Shown one piece after another: positions 22,761 to 36,425 of a DNA stretch of 64,000 nucleotides. The stretch's first letter is position 1; every line of letters begins with the position of its first letter. The notes below the pieces were generated by a model. The model was given only the letters and a program-made list of their open reading frames with translations, ran no database searches and was not told the origin of the DNA. The position numbers and the translations under genes are program-made. Location of the stretch: positions 124,001 to 188,000 of the forward strand of contig JAJKFH010002315.1 in assembly GCA_023333565.1 (NCBI GenBank), given 5' to 3'. The DNA is from Puffinus mauretanicus. Lineage: Eukaryota; Chordata; Aves; Procellariiformes; Procellariidae.

Positions 22761-25700
22761 AGGCAGCAGGAGTTTGAACACTTAGCGTGGGCTGCCCAAT
22801 CAGGCTCTCAGCACTAAGCATTTTACAGCAGATGTATCTACTGCAAAGGAGGCTAATATATGATATGATTAAGAGCTAACTTGCTTCCTCACATGCCACG
22901 CAGCCTTTTCAAGCTGCTTCTCACCTCAGACCTTTGCACTGAGAGAGTCACCAGTCCCACCACCCCAAATGGAACAAGAAAAACCCGTATTTCACACCAC
23001 AAGATCCTAAATTCAGATCCTCCTGCCTGGACCCTATCCAGGCTGTCCTTGGTTTCCTATAAAATCTTAGCTTTATGAAGTTAAAAGCCCACTGCAGCAC
23101 TGGGAATCTGCTCACAAGGATTTCAGAAAAAAATCAGCATTTCTGCACTTACACAGAAAATGAGAAAGGGTGAGGTTTGTCTCCCAAACCTTATTTCCCA
23201 CCTTTGAATGAAGAGTTCAAAGCACACGGAACATTTCCTTTCCCCATTACAGCCGGACGGCCGTAGCAAGCGTGCAGCAAACCTGCTGCTGTGTGACAGC
23301 GGGACGGACCTGTTCTGTGGGGAGCAGGGGGGAGAGCAGGGGGCACAACAACCCGACCTCACCCCTGCTGCGCATCCCCCCAAAACCCCATCTGCTTAAT
23401 CCTTATTCCGCTGTGCCGGAGGGTCTGCCCCTCCGTGGGGTGCCCTGGCAGAGGCGCTCAGTAGGAGCGCGAGCGGCAGGGACAGCGGTACGGCAGGTCG
23501 GCCGCCCCTCACAGGCCGGGGGCAGCTCCGGGAATTTGGCGAGTTCAACCTCCCGTCCACAGCCCAGTTCCCCCCACTGTGGTCACACCACCATGGGATG
23601 CCCCCCTCGAAAAGCACTAGATAGCAATGACCTCGTAACAGCTCAAATATGAGATTGCACTTGTGCCACCTTCGAAAAGGAACTCTATCAGCAGCCGGGG
23701 GGAATATGTCCCACCCCATCTCCTTGCTGAAGCACTAAAGCAGATGAAGTGAGCACATGGAGACCCCCACTGACCCCTTGCTCCCCCGGCCTTGCCCCAA
23801 CCAAAGGTCACAAAACCCATCTCCCCACAGTGAGGTGGAGCAGCGGGCAGGGTCCTGGAGCTGGAGCAGCAGCCCTGGCTCCCAGCAGGTTACACCCCTC
23901 CTCCTTAGCATCAGAATGGAGCAGAACTGCCCGAAACCCCGGGGCTTCCTCACCTCTATCCACCCCGGGGCTCCTCATCTCCACCCAGGCCCCACTACAG
24001 GCTGTAAGAGAGGCAGCCTGATGCCACAAGGCGAGGAGTTGAGCTATCTACATTGAATGCTCCTGTAACCAAATGAAAGCTGCTGGGTGCTACCCAGGGC
24101 CTCTGCAGAGCTCTGCGCACTGCTGGGAAGACACAGCTCCGGGCCGTCTGCCCCAGGCCAGCCCCAGCTCTGACAGCACCCCAGCCCACCCACCCCCGAG
24201 CTGCATCCCGCCCCGGCCGAGGCTCCGCGCTGGCCGGGGAGCACACCCACGCTCGGCTCTTCGAAAGAGACCAACTCAGCTGTAAATAAAAAAGTTTCAA
24301 CTAGATTGGAGACATCCCAACTGCTCAATGGCTCTCCTCTTTTTAAATGCAGATTTGAACTTTTCACCCAGGGTCGGGCAGCTGGAGCCCAGCCCGGCCC
24401 CAGCGGGGACCAGGCGCCGGAGTCTGCTCCGCTCTGTGCACCGGCCATGCAGCAGCATGGACCGCAGCATCCCTGACCCCCCCGCAGCACGGACCCCGGT
24501 GTCCCTGGCCCGCAAGGTGCGGCAAAGCTCTGAACAGCTGCTGATGCTGCCTGGCCACGCAGACCCCGCCTCTGCCCACAGCTTTACTGGGGTAGATGAT
24601 GCCAAGGGGGAACTTGTGTTTCAAGAGCATTAGTGACTCAGCCTGCCTGTCCCAACTTCAACTTAGCTGGGAGGTCCTGGGCAGAAGTCAGAGTTACAGA
24701 AAACCTCACGGGAGTCCTATGCTGGGGGAAAAACTGGATCTTTCACTGCAGGCTTCACAGCAGGCTCTCACGGCTGAGTTACACAAGACCACTGCAACCC
24801 AGAGCATGAATTCACCGTTTCCAGCCAACGCTCATGAAGATGCCATCCCCCAGACTGTTGATGTTCACAGCTGCTGCTCAAGGAAGCACATTACCTGCTC
24901 CTCTGGGGAGAAGTTTGAGATGTTCAGCTGCTCATTAAGGTAAACAGGTATTTAGGTCTTTCCTCCAACAGGAAAGTATTTGGAAAGGAAAAACAAAGGA
25001 GCAATCTGGTTATAGTGACAGAATCTAAACTGTGTTCCCCGGGCTGACATTGGGCAAGTCAGTTATCCACACCACCTGGGTGCGAGCGCCGCTCGGACCA
25101 AAGCCCCCTGCGTACCGCCTCTCCCACGGGAACCGTTCTGATGGCGCCTAGCCCCTCTCCTACCCACACAGGAGCCTCTGCCCCCACCCTGTCTCCAAAA
25201 TTGCACCCTTCTGAGCAGAGCTCAGGCAGCGCTGGCGCACCTCTCCAGGCAAACCCCAGCATCCCCCGGAACCCATGGCAAGGACGCGGGCCCACGCAGC
25301 CCTGTGAGCAATCTTGACCCCCGTGCGGGGCACAGCGACGCACGTCCCCCCAGTACGGCTTCCATCGGCTGCCAGAGCCTGCATCCAAACCAAGCACTTT
25401 GGGAAAACTTTGAGCAAGTCAGTCAGAAAGAAGAGATCAAAGAAAGGAAAGCCCTGGGAAGGCAGGCAGGGATAGGAGTGGTGGGGAGCACCAGTCAGCT
25501 CTGGAATAAGCACCGTCAGCATTCGTTATGGATGCTCAGAGGGACAAAATCTCTCTCTGAACTTTTAAGGGAAAACCTGTCTATGACCTGGATTAAAGGA
25601 TGCCTTCTCCATCATTGTGGAAACCCCCCTGAGGCCACAGGACACCCAGCCTGGGCCAGCAACCCCCACCTGGCACTCGGCACCTCCCAGCTCACAAAGC

Positions 25701-26185
25701 ACCACTGGCAGCACCGGGCCACACCGCGCCGGCTTCTCACCCAAACCCCGAGGGTTAGAGGCCTCCAATAAAAAGTTCCTGCTTTTATTATTCCAGATCC
25801 AAAATACCTCCATGCAGGGTCCCTCGAGTACCAAAGCTGGCACAGGGCAGGGACGGAGGCACGTGGCCGGGGCGGTGGGAGAGCGGGGGGCCGGGCTCCT
25901 CTGCAAAGCTTAGGGCGGGCGGGCGCTGCCCCAGCCCACCTCCCAGCAAACCCTGCCCGAGGCAGGCAACTGCCTGCGGGACGGGGGAGGCTGCCAGCTC
26001 CCCACCGGCCGGCGGAAGCCCCGTCCTGGAGCGCAGCACTTGTGCTATTTGCGCCTCGTGCTAATCCTCCCGTGGGAGGACCGTCTTCTGCGCAGAAAAG
26101 TCTAGAAGCAGAAAGGCGGGGCGGGGAGCAGGGGAAGGCATCTGCCTGTCAACCCCCCCCTCCGAGTGCCGGTACAAACAGCAGC
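22761..26185. other. Non-coding sequence with GC-rich patches
   Basis: No exon recognised. GC-rich, CpG-containing patches at about 23400-23530, 24130-24520 and 25840-26110 yield overlapping frames on both strands with Ala/Pro/Gly-rich composition. A phrase near 25045 (cattgggcaagtcagttatc) resembles the centre of a MIR-type SINE, but the flanks do not extend the match. Confidence 0.5.
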
Positions 26186-26189
26186 GGTG

Positions 26190-26330
26190 ACTTGCCAGAG
26201 TGGATGTGCTTTAGAAAACCACCCGTGACAAGTGTGGTAGGAGAGTTTCATACACTACGAATAATTGCCTCTCCCGGAGCTTTAATCGTCGGGGTTGCTA
26301 TGAGAAACTGACTTTTCTCCCCTTGGATTA
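26190..26330. promoter_or_regulatory. Candidate conserved non-coding element
   Basis: Repeat-free block with an ACAAGTGTGGTAGG stretch (about 26229; T-box/NKX2 and RUNX-like), ACGAATAATTGCC (about 26257) and AGCTTTAATCGTCGG (about 26279). It sits at the edge of a CpG-rich patch. Evidence is motif density only. Confidence 0.22.
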
Positions 26331-28404
26331 ATCAAAACCATGTTATTCAGTGTGGCAGCAGGACAGGTCTGCAATTCCACGTCCTTTCATCTTGCAGGAT
26401 GCGAAAGGGAAAAGTAAAAGTAAGAGCAGGGGAAAAAACACATCTCCCAGGTCTAAAATCCAACACTGACAAACAACGCTGGACACGAGAAGAGTTTCTT
26501 CAACTCAGAGAGGCATTGGAGCAGGAAACCGAACTAAAATACTCCAAACCCCTCCATTTCACTAGCCATCAGGTGATAATGAAAATATCAGCAATCAGGG
26601 CTCCACAAGCTGGTAAAAGCCTCTTGACCAGCTAGCTACCACTTCTAGCTGCTTTCATATCAGGATGTGGAGCGCCGTACTAACTTGGGTACCTCCCCTC
26701 TTCCAGCTGGATGCAACGCTGCAGAAGTTACTCAGTTCCACCTCAAATTCACTCCTCCGCCATCATGCAATAGGGCACCAAGGCTCCAAATACGAGCAAG
26801 GTGGAGTGGGGTGACGAGAGTCAATCTAGGGGCAAAGGGTTACCAGTTTCCACTTGGGACTTGCCAGTCCCTGGCCTCAGACTGTAAGCCGTTTCCTTCC
26901 CACGAGCTAGGTGGTACAATGTCTCATATTCCATTTAAGGCATTTTATTGCCCAAAGAACTCACAAACTAAATAGTGTGCAAGTAAAAGATATGGAAGTA
27001 AATAAAGGTAAGAGCCCAAAATACAAAGTTTGAAGAACCTGGCACAAGGGGAGAATCACCGCTTCTCCCGAGAAGAGCCCCCCTGCCCCAAACACTTGGT
27101 GGCACTTCAGATGAGCACTGCTCTTACCCAGGACAGTCAGTCCTCACCTCAAGCCACTCCAAGGGACTCGTACGCAGGCTCCTGGTGGACAGAACCTGTG
27201 GAGACCTATCCCAGCCCCAAGGGAGGGCTGCATGGTGCAGCTCCCTTCCTCCACGCAGAGCAAGCAGCAGGAGCCCCAGCAGGGATCAGAGGCTGCAGCA
27301 GGCTCAGGCTCCTCTGCTCTGCTCCTGCAGCCGAGAAGCCACGGCCCTACCTTCCAGGGTAAAAACAAAGGCTTAAAAGAAAAAAAAAAAAAAAGTTCTG
27401 ACTCAGTAATTGTGAAAAAGCCTTGGCTTGAGGGCAGAAAGGAGGAAGCGTGGGACAAGCATGCAGAGTGCAGAGTGGTGATAGTGCAAGATGCTCGCAG
27501 TTCCTAACGCCGGCCGGGAACCACAGCCTGGGCATCGCCGCGGCACCCGGAGCTGCTCCTGCCTGCCGGTGCCTGGGTTCTCCTACTCTGCGCCGAAGCA
27601 AGGCAAGTGAACTTATTTAACCTGCAACTCTTGCAGCTCTGGTAAAAGCAAACACCTGCAGGGACCACAAAAATAAGATGGAATGAAAGATCAAAATGAG
27701 TAAAATCCTCGAGCCCAACTGAGGACACAAAGATGCCGTTCCCGGGAGAAGAGGAAATGCCTGCCTTCCCCTCTGCAAAAGCAAAAATCAAACTCCCAGC
27801 TGATGTCAAAGGCCAGCAATTCCCACTCCATCCTTGTCATGTCCAGGTCACCAGAAAGGCCCTCGGAGCCTCTTGTCTGGTGAGAACCATTCATCTGATT
27901 GCATCTAACGCCCTCGATCTTGACATTAGAAAGCAAAGACTCCACATTTCCAGAACATAAAAAGTTGGTTTGGTTCTCCTCCTCCGCAAAGCAGCAACTA
28001 CCAGAACCAGGCAGTGAAACGCTCACCCAGACGCCCAAAGCATCCAGCTACGGCAACCACCTTGACCAGCTCCTGAAGGTGCACAGAACAGACAGCTTTC
28101 CCCCGAGGTTCATGACAGTCTCCAGCCAGTTCATGCAACTGGGCCTGAACACCCCAAAGGAAACCCGGAGCAGAGCACAGCCCATCTCCCGCACGTGCAC
28201 AGCTCCCGCAGAGCGCCCGGTGACCGTCCTTCCTGCGCCTCGGCATCCCCCGCGCAGCAGGGACGTGGGGACCCGGCACCCTTCGGGCAGGCAACGGGGA
28301 CCCTTGGTGCAGGCAGTGGGGATGCTGGCGGTGGGGCAGGTCAGACAACCAACATGGGGAGAATAAAGACCTTTTGCTAAAGCTCCAGGAAGCAAAGAGA
28401 AAAA
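26331..28404. other. Non-coding sequence, no gene recognised
   Basis: Nothing recognised except the A tract at 27380-27394. GC-rich stretches around 27510-27590 and 28190-28330 create spurious frames on both strands. Confidence 0.5.
27380..27394. repeat. Poly(A) tract, 15 bases
   Basis: Uninterrupted A run. No retroposed element is recognised immediately upstream. Confidence 0.9.
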
Positions 28405-28505
28405 ACGCTAATTAACTCAGCAGCAAGTTGTTAGTATTTGCATATAAATGCAGCCACAAATCATTACAAACAAGCCAGGACAAGCCAGGCCCATTAGCAT
28501 ACACA
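28405..28505. promoter_or_regulatory. Candidate element with POU octamer
   Basis: A perfect octamer ATTTGCAT lies at 28436-28443 and runs into ATAAATGC. Around it are GCTAATTAACTC (about 28408; homeodomain), AATCATTACAAAC (about 28459) and CCCATTAGCATAC (about 28490). The block is AT-rich between GC-rich neighbours and free of repeats. A POU/homeodomain enhancer is plausible but unproven. Confidence 0.3.
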
Positions 28506-31500
28506 GATCCATTCCGGACAGCCGCTCGGTGGGTCACTGAGCAGAGGCAGGCTGCCAGCCGCTCCTGGGGGAGGGCAGGGGGAAAGGGGCCTTATCTCCA
28601 CAAACACTCCTACTACCAGCAGCAACAGAAGCCACAGGGATAAGGTTTCTTTCCATACGAAACAAAGGAATGGGATAAATCCTGCAGTCCCACTCAAGAG
28701 CAAAACAAGAGCTGGCAAGAGAAAACCCAAAGCGGTGACTGCACCACAGCAGCCGCGCTCCTCCTCGCCCGGGACGAGGGCAGAGCGGGCGCTGTCGCCG
28801 GGGGAGCACGAGCCTCGCAGCAGCGACAGCGATGCCCCATCAAGTACCAGGGGGTCGCAGCAGCCATCCAGCACCCCCCGCCTCTCCCCTCCTCCTGCGA
28901 CGGCCGTCGCAGGTCCCTGGGCATCCACCACCCAGACACACCATGGATGAAGCACCTGGCTCACGTCTGGTGGGTCCAACTGCTGCAACCCCGTTTGGTG
29001 GAGCACAAAGGCGAGAGTTTAGGAGAGCCTGGAGATTCAGAGATTTGACTCCTCGAGACACCATACAGTCGCAGGAGCCTTCACCTCAAAGCTGTCCCTC
29101 CGGAGAGAATGCAGAAGGCAGCACGCATCGTAAATAACAAATCACACACCTGTTGCACCAAAAGAACATGCCCAAAAAGCCAGAAACGGTAAAAACAACC
29201 CGAACAGAACAAAATCCAGGGCTACTACTGCAGTTCAACAAGTTCACCCTTCCAAAAGGCAGAACTAGAGCAGTTTGCTTTATCACACTGTATTTCATCT
29301 GCGCTTGCCTCCTCGCTGCTGAGACTTCTGGCACTTTCTCCAGCATCAGCAGAAGCTGCAGGTGCACTCAGCAGTGCAGCCCAACCAGCTCCGACCCTCC
29401 CGAGCACACGTGGCAAGGACCAGGATGGAAGAGGATCTCTGCATTTGCACACTTTGCATTTGCCTAATGAGTCACTTATTACCACAGAGAAGAGGACTCA
29501 ATATTACACAAAATTTACTATTTTTCCTCTCAGAAAAAGCCAAAATTTGCAATTCCACTGTTTTGGGGTTCTGCTTGTCCCCTCCCCCCCACCCCAACTG
29601 GCATCTTAGGATTTAAAAGAGAACTCTAGCAATTACCAGTTTACATCAAGGCTTTAAAAAAAAAAAAATCCACTTTCTAATTTTAAACAGGAAACTCTCC
29701 CTGGCAAGATCCCAAGAACCCTACCACGGTGACTTTTATTAAATGCAAGTTTCTCATCACTGCAACTCTGAGCACAGACTGTCAGCGCTGGCAGAAAGCA
29801 AACAGACCCAGCCCTGACTCTGCAGACCGTCTTGGGGCTGCCCACCTCTCCCCCATGAGATACATGAAGTCCTGCTGTAAACGGTAAACATTCGTTAAAC
29901 TACACCCAGGCAGACAATTTCAAAACAGTGTTTAGAAATAGATTACCTCCTTATCTGCAGTCAGTGAGCATGCCTGGTTTCTTAGAGAGGCCGCAGCATG
30001 ACACATCTAAACAGGAGCCAAGTTTGAACGATCAAGCAAGATAGAAAGGATGAGCTTCCCCAACACAGCAGATAACATAACTAAACTGTTTTGAAAGAGT
30101 ATTAAAGTTGAAATATTCTAGACCAGATTTTTTACCCTAACTGCAAAGTTTCAAAACAGATATTATCAAAGAAATCACAACAGCTTCTAACAGCTCTTCC
30201 CATTATCATGTTCTGCATCACCTGATTTAGAAACCATCCTTCTTGTTCAAGCTCTTGAGCGTGTGTTTGCAGCGGTAATCACTTTTATTTGTCCTGTCTT
30301 GGAGGCCAGTTGTTAAGTTCACATTTTCACTCTGGGGTATTTTCTTCACTGATGACTTTGTACAGAATAAACCACTAAGAAATCATCAGGCTGTAGAAAC
30401 AATCAGAATCTGGGGGCTTTATACAGGAATCACTCTTTAACAACCAGGAAAACGGGCACCTGTACAAAGATGTCCATAACTGTCGGAGGAGAAGGCTGAA
30501 GCGATGGGAGACTGAGCTAAAGGCTGTACCCACGCAGCTAAATCACGATAGCAACTGATGGAGGCAACCGACTGTGACACCCTACCCCAACAGCCGGCAC
30601 CCGCTGAAGGAGAGGTGACACAGCCCCACACGCAAGTAAGTGTGCCCGCACAACGGAGCTGGATCGCTTCATTCCCGTCGGAAATGCTTCAACAAACCTG
30701 GTAAAGTTTTCACACTTGGGCTGGCCTTATCGCACAAGTTCAGCTTTGAGTCGACAAAAACCCGTGCTTTGCTATGGATAGCGGAGAGGGTCCCGACGGC
30801 CTCGCCTCTGCTGCCACGTTCGCACAAGCGGCGAGTAACCTGGCCGAGCGCGCGGCACCGCGCCGGAGCAGCGCAGGCCCGTGGTGCGGCAGGCAGGCAG
30901 AGCCTCGAGCAGAGCCCCACCGCCGCGGGCGCTCAGACTGGATATACAGACTGAATGTGCCTTGCCTGGGAGCCTACGCACGCTTGACTTACAAAGACAA
31001 CAAGAATACTATGCAAACACAGCTGACATCCAGGAGCAAAATCCAACCCCAGTACAACCTGCCATCAGGGAAAAGCACGTTGCATGTCCTCAGCCAGCCC
31101 TCACCCTTCACTGGTGGCCTGTGCGGCTCTCCGCCATCCCCTCCACTACTGCCAGATACATTCTAGACCTTTACAATGTTAGCGGAGTCATGAAAGAGAG
31201 TCCTTCTAAGTGTTGTTATGCAACTGCTTAAATAAAAACAAAATCAGTTTTAAAACCTGCAGCAAATATCTGTTTTAGAACTGCAAAGAACACTAAAGAG
31301 AGGACAGGAGAGAGGAGATGGAGATAGCCACGGTATGAATGAACCTCTTGGAGAACAGGAGACAGTTCCTTCAGAATAACATTGGCCAGTGCTGCTGCAG
31401 AGGACCAGGGGGAAGCAAAGATATTTGTTTGTTTATTTAAGCAGGTGAAAATACAAACAGAAGTAATCCAAGCTAAACAGTCGCTCCACGTGCCTGCTCC

Positions 31501-34500
31501 GGCAGGGGTGGGAGGTACGGAGGCAGAAGTCACCAGGGCACAAAACCCGCAGCAGAGGCTGGAGTCACGCAGATGCAGGACCCAGCGAGGGCCCAGGCGA
31601 GGTCCCAGGCTGCAAACGGCCCCGGCTGCTGTGCTGGCAGGCCACCAGCAAGGTTTAGCAATTCCCACCCTCACTCCCAAGCAGAAGTACCAGCTCCCCA
31701 TGCCAGCGCTCCCGAAAGAAGAAGGACCCTCAGAAGGAACCCAGGGCACTGCAGGGACCAGCTCCTCCTTCCAAAGCAGGAGGACAAAGCTGCTGCACAG
31801 CCAGCCCTGGAAGGCTACACAGGGATCCTTTAAGTTTAACCACACTGTACTCCCGAATGGAGAAGGAGAAAAAACTAACAAAAATAAATAAATAAATCAC
31901 TAAAAGCAGAGCCTTCCTCTACAGCAGCACTACTCCAAACGCACACTTAGGCCCTAATTCAACACACGTTTTAAGCTAGCATGGTAGCAAAACAAGCAGC
32001 CCTCCTGCCATCACTCCTTCGGGAAGGGCACTCATTCCTGCCTCTGCGCTCCCCCCCCTCTGCTTCAGCACAGTAATGTCTGCAGCAACATACCATATCA
32101 CACTATTATTTCAAATTAAAGGGAAGCTGGCAAAACAACAACAAAAAGATTTTGAGGAAGCTTTTTTCCCCCCCTCTCCTTTGGCAGAGTTTTTCTAACC
32201 CAGGTCCCTTCCCTAAACTACTTCCCCATGCCACTGCACCAAAGCTCTGTGCCAGCAAAAAGAAAAAGCATCCAAGGCAGTACTGCCCTTAGCAGCTGTA
32301 TCGGCTTCCAATGCAAGCAAAACAGTGGCCCCTGCAACACCCTTCCTGCTTCTGACCCCTGCACAGCACCACAGGCAGCACTGAGCCCTCTCCGACATTT
32401 ACTTGCCAAGAGTCCGTATAGGTGAGTAAACAACAGAAATTCAACGTACGGCGTGTGAATGCAGCACGATTTGCTCATCAGGGTGTAAACCTGCTTGTGG
32501 ACGTTCTTGTTTTGGTTCGAAATCAACTAGCTTTGGTACAGCTTGTAACTGTTTCCAATTCAATTAAGCCAAACTAAAATAAACCATTCTAGAACTGAAA
32601 ATAATGTCCACAGGGCATTCTAACGTGTAAGTAAATCCTTTGAAAAAATAATAATAAATCAATGCAAACTTTTCTAAGTAGGAAGGGTTGCTGGTAAGCA
32701 GAGGGTATTTGTTATGAAAATCTTTGAAACAGTCAGAATTAGAAACCAAGCACAGCTTTTTACAAGACACTTTTCAGAGCTGAATTGCATTGTTTACTTA
32801 AGACAGTTAAAAGGATATCACCAGCGTGAAATGAAGTCAACTTCAAAGTCACACAGTTTCAAGTCCTAAACATGCCACAGCAATCTCATTTTAGGAAAAC
32901 ACATGCTCTAATTTTGTTAAGTGTTTCTCTTCCTCTGCTCTGCAAGAGGCTTATACAAGGAAGAAGGAACCTTAAAAAAACAAAACAACACAACATTTTT
33001 ACACTCAACACACAATGAAAACATTACAGAACAAGCCCTCTATCCTTTCTGCTGCAGTATCCAAAGTAGCTGTTTCTACCAAAAGAAGCCTTATTTTATC
33101 ATTATCTTCTCCTTGTGTAAACGATCTGTACCACAAGATTCTCAGTCCTCTTTTATTTCTAGCTGTCAAGAAGGCAGGAGCAATCCCCCAAAGCAGTTAG
33201 AAATATCGTCTTTGCAGCTAAAAACTGCCCTGGGGTTCTGATGCTGTATCCATCATGTCCTCTGAAGGTGATCTGGGGAACAAAAGTGGGAGGAAGGCTG
33301 CCCCTTCCCCAGTCGCACCCTTCCCTCGCCCGTTCTGCCATCAGAAGGCTGATTCCAGATCCCCTTCCCCTCCTCTCCCGAGAGCCGTCCGGGTTAGGCA
33401 CAGCTAAGAGCATTGCTCGGTACCATTTGCAGAGACTGAACCGTTCAATATCCAGGTAACAGCAATAACAAAGCAAGTGGGAGTCTTAACGAAGGTAAAG
33501 TAAAAGAGAAGTTGAGAAAGCACTCATTCCTGCTCCATAATCCAGCAAGGCCTCCAACAAGACACAGAAACAGCTTTTAATATCCCCAATATTTTGAATG
33601 GAGAAAACTGTGACAAAAATACCGTCTTTTACCTCTTGGCATGCTATATTTAAATGGAAGGCTGTAGCTTTTTCTGTTTCCCCACCTTTTTTTGAATTTT
33701 AAAATGCAAGTGACCTACTGAGCACCATCAGTAGTAAAAAAACCCGAGGCTTTGTCTGACCCATGTTCTCCTGGGCCCAGTGGTGGAGAACTTCAGTGGG
33801 GGGACCCGACCACCACGACCCACGGAGCCCTCAGAGGTGGTGCACCAGCAGCCTCCCTCCCCGCTCTCACCACCCTCGCCAGCTCCGGTTGAAGAAGGCA
33901 CAGTGCGAATTCAGCAGCAGACGAGAACTTTCTCTGAAGGTCCAAATCCTCTGCAAAGCTCTGCGAGGCACCCAGGTCCTCCTGCATGGACCAGGGCGGG
34001 CAGTAAGGAGGAGGCTGGTTCACCCATGCTCTTTGCTTTCTGTAATAAACCGCACTTGGGTGTTTCTTGTTTGGCCTCAGCAATTCAGTAGACTGTGTCA
34101 CTGCACTGTCCCTGCCTTGGCACACAAGAAGAGGCCCAGCCGTGCTTTCGACAGCGGACGGAGCTCAGCAGACAGCTCTATTGCGCTGAAGACCGGTGAC
34201 AGGGACACCGCGTAATCCACAATCTCCAGAGGATGGCCAGTGCTTCTTGCCAAATTTCATCAAAAGCATCTCGCTAATCATTGCTACTTCACGGGCTTTG
34301 CACCCAGAAGCAAGAAGGGGCTGAGAAAAAGATGGCTGAAGGAAGAAAAACCAGAATCCCGACATCCAGCTCCTGCCTGAAGTAACCGAACAGTTTCACA
34401 GCCCAGCACCGCTTGGACTAAATGGAAGGAAATCTCAACTCCAAAGAGCGAGCACCTATCACTTCAGAGACGCAAAGTGATGCTACTCAGAGAAGCATCG

Positions 34501-36324
34501 ATGGAGGAGTGGCTGGCTGGACACTTCCAATAGCATTATCAACAGCACGAGGACCTTGCAGGAAGCTTCTGGCAACCAGGTCTACAGCCCTGGGCACAGC
34601 TGGAAGGTTTCGGGCGAAGAGAACCCACTTGTGCTACCCCTGCTGACCCCAGCCAGCCAGCGCTGCCTAAAGCAGAGCTCAACCCTCCTCCACAGCGAGC
34701 TTTGAGCAATCCCCTGGGCGCTTCCAGAGCTTGGCTTAGTTGCTCAAACATCTGCAGTTCCAGGTGAAACCGCTGCAAGCCCGCCACGAAGGGAGCTCTT
34801 CATGCAGGGCTGCACTGGCACCGGACCCACCACCCGGGGAATTTCCAGGATCTCATGCAAACCTCCAGGACTTCCATTCTGCTCAAAATAAAGAGGAAAC
34901 AGTGGTTAAAATAAGGCAACCAAGGAAAAAATCTATGGCAGCTCCTTCAGACAGACATCGCTTTTGGTCAAGTAACCGGTTGCTGAAAGAGCAGAAGGGC
35001 ACAAGGTGTTGACCGCCCTCTCAGGGGCCGGGATCCCACGCGAGCATGCAGCACACATCCTGCTCCACACACAACAGTGCGGCAAGCAACGGGCACCGGC
35101 TGGCAGCAACGCCTAGTGCAACACCTCCTCTCCCTTCTGCGAGCCGTGCAGTATCGCCACAAAACTCATCCTGCCAGTCCTCCTCCAGCATCAGCCTGTC
35201 GTGAGGCAGCACACACTTCTCTTCCACCGTCTCTTCTCTCCTTGGCCAATAACGCAACACAACTGCTGGCATGCTCCTCCATGCCGCCTCTCCCTCCAGC
35301 TGCGCTGCAGAACCACCATGATGCCCACAGGAGCTCCTGAGGAACGGGATGGAGTTCAAAACATACACTTGCCTACACCTTCATACATGGCTCTGCTTAG
35401 ACTTGGACTCTCTAAGACTACAAACCCTGGCCGACACGACCAGGCCTCCTCCACACCAGCGCTCTGTGCTCCAGAAAGCAGCAAAACCAGGAAGGATGAA
35501 AAGATGTTACAAAACGAAGACCAACCAGCCCCGTTTCTCCAGTTCCAGAGCACAGGTCTCCAGTATGGCCCATCCGCCGGGAGGTGCCAGGCCGCTCCGG
35601 GCAACCCCTCTCCTCCCCGGCTGCCCCCTGCCCACGTAGGGCTGGCACTCATCACACGCACTACCCCAGCGAAAAACCCGGCTCAGACAAGGAGATTCAC
35701 CTCTCCCCGCCTCCCCCATCCTAATAAAGGTCAACTGAAGCAGGATGCTGGGCATCTGCAATAATCCCGCAGAACAAGGCCTGCAACCGATGCAAGTGGT
35801 AACTGCAGCGATGCAGAGGCAGGGGAACAGGACCCTCCTGCACCATCTGGAAGCGCAGTCGCTTGCATGATGCACAGGTACTGCACGATGCTTGGCCACC
35901 GGCCGCGGTCCATCTGGGTTCAGACCTGCCACGTTACTACAAATGCATTATCCCAGCTGCCTCCTGCCTCTCCAAAGTGCCAGAACAAAATTCCCTGGCA
36001 CATGCAAAGCACTGGGAAAACAAGCAAGGCCTACAGCATGAATTAATCCTCTGTCTACAAGGTAGATAGAGGAGGAGAGGACACCCTTCTCTAAAGACTC
36101 CAGTGCAATCACGGCTAGAGCACTGCAGCCCCGGGTGGGAAGGTATTTATGTACCAGAAACTAGTGGGAACAAAGTGTAACAGCTTGTGAATTATCTGGA
36201 AGGGGGAAAAAAGAAAATGGATAAAGTAACAAAGAACAAAATTTAAGGATGTAACAATGCTCTGGGAATTTAAGATACGTTACGATTTTTCGTAATTAAC
36301 CCCCACTTACAGTCTCTGCATGAG
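28506..36324. other. Non-coding sequence, no gene recognised
   Basis: Both strands were read without finding an exon or repeat family. GC- and CpG-rich patches occur at about 28730-28930 and 30780-30950. The latter gives opposite-strand frames of compositional type. The 217-codon minus frame at 31228-31881 shows no domain. Short A/T runs near 29656-29668 and 31885-31900 are unremarkable. Confidence 0.5.
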
Positions 36325-36425
36325 AACTACATATTATCCCATTTCATACTCCAGCTGAGGCAAACATTTGGTGGCTTGCCCAAAGTCAGCATCAGAGCTA
36401 AAATGGATCTTTTGACTTCCAAACA
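36325..36425 (-). mobile_element. MIR-like (CORE-SINE) remnant, reverse
   Basis: Read on the + strand this carries the reverse complement of the MIR/CORE-SINE hallmark: attatcccatttcatac, then gctgaggcaaacatttgg, then gcttgcccaaagtcagcatc, then agagctaaaatgg. These correspond to the remembered blocks 'attatccccattttacag', 'gaggcacagagagg', 'cttgcccaaggtcacacagc' and 'agagctgggat'. Roughly a quarter of positions differ. SINEs of this type amplified in early amniotes, so this is old. The assignment is by memory. Confidence 0.68.

Noticed and set aside
25030..25065. Possible MIR centre (ttgggcaagtcagttatcc)
   Set aside because: Match of about 20 bases with no extension either side. Likely chance.
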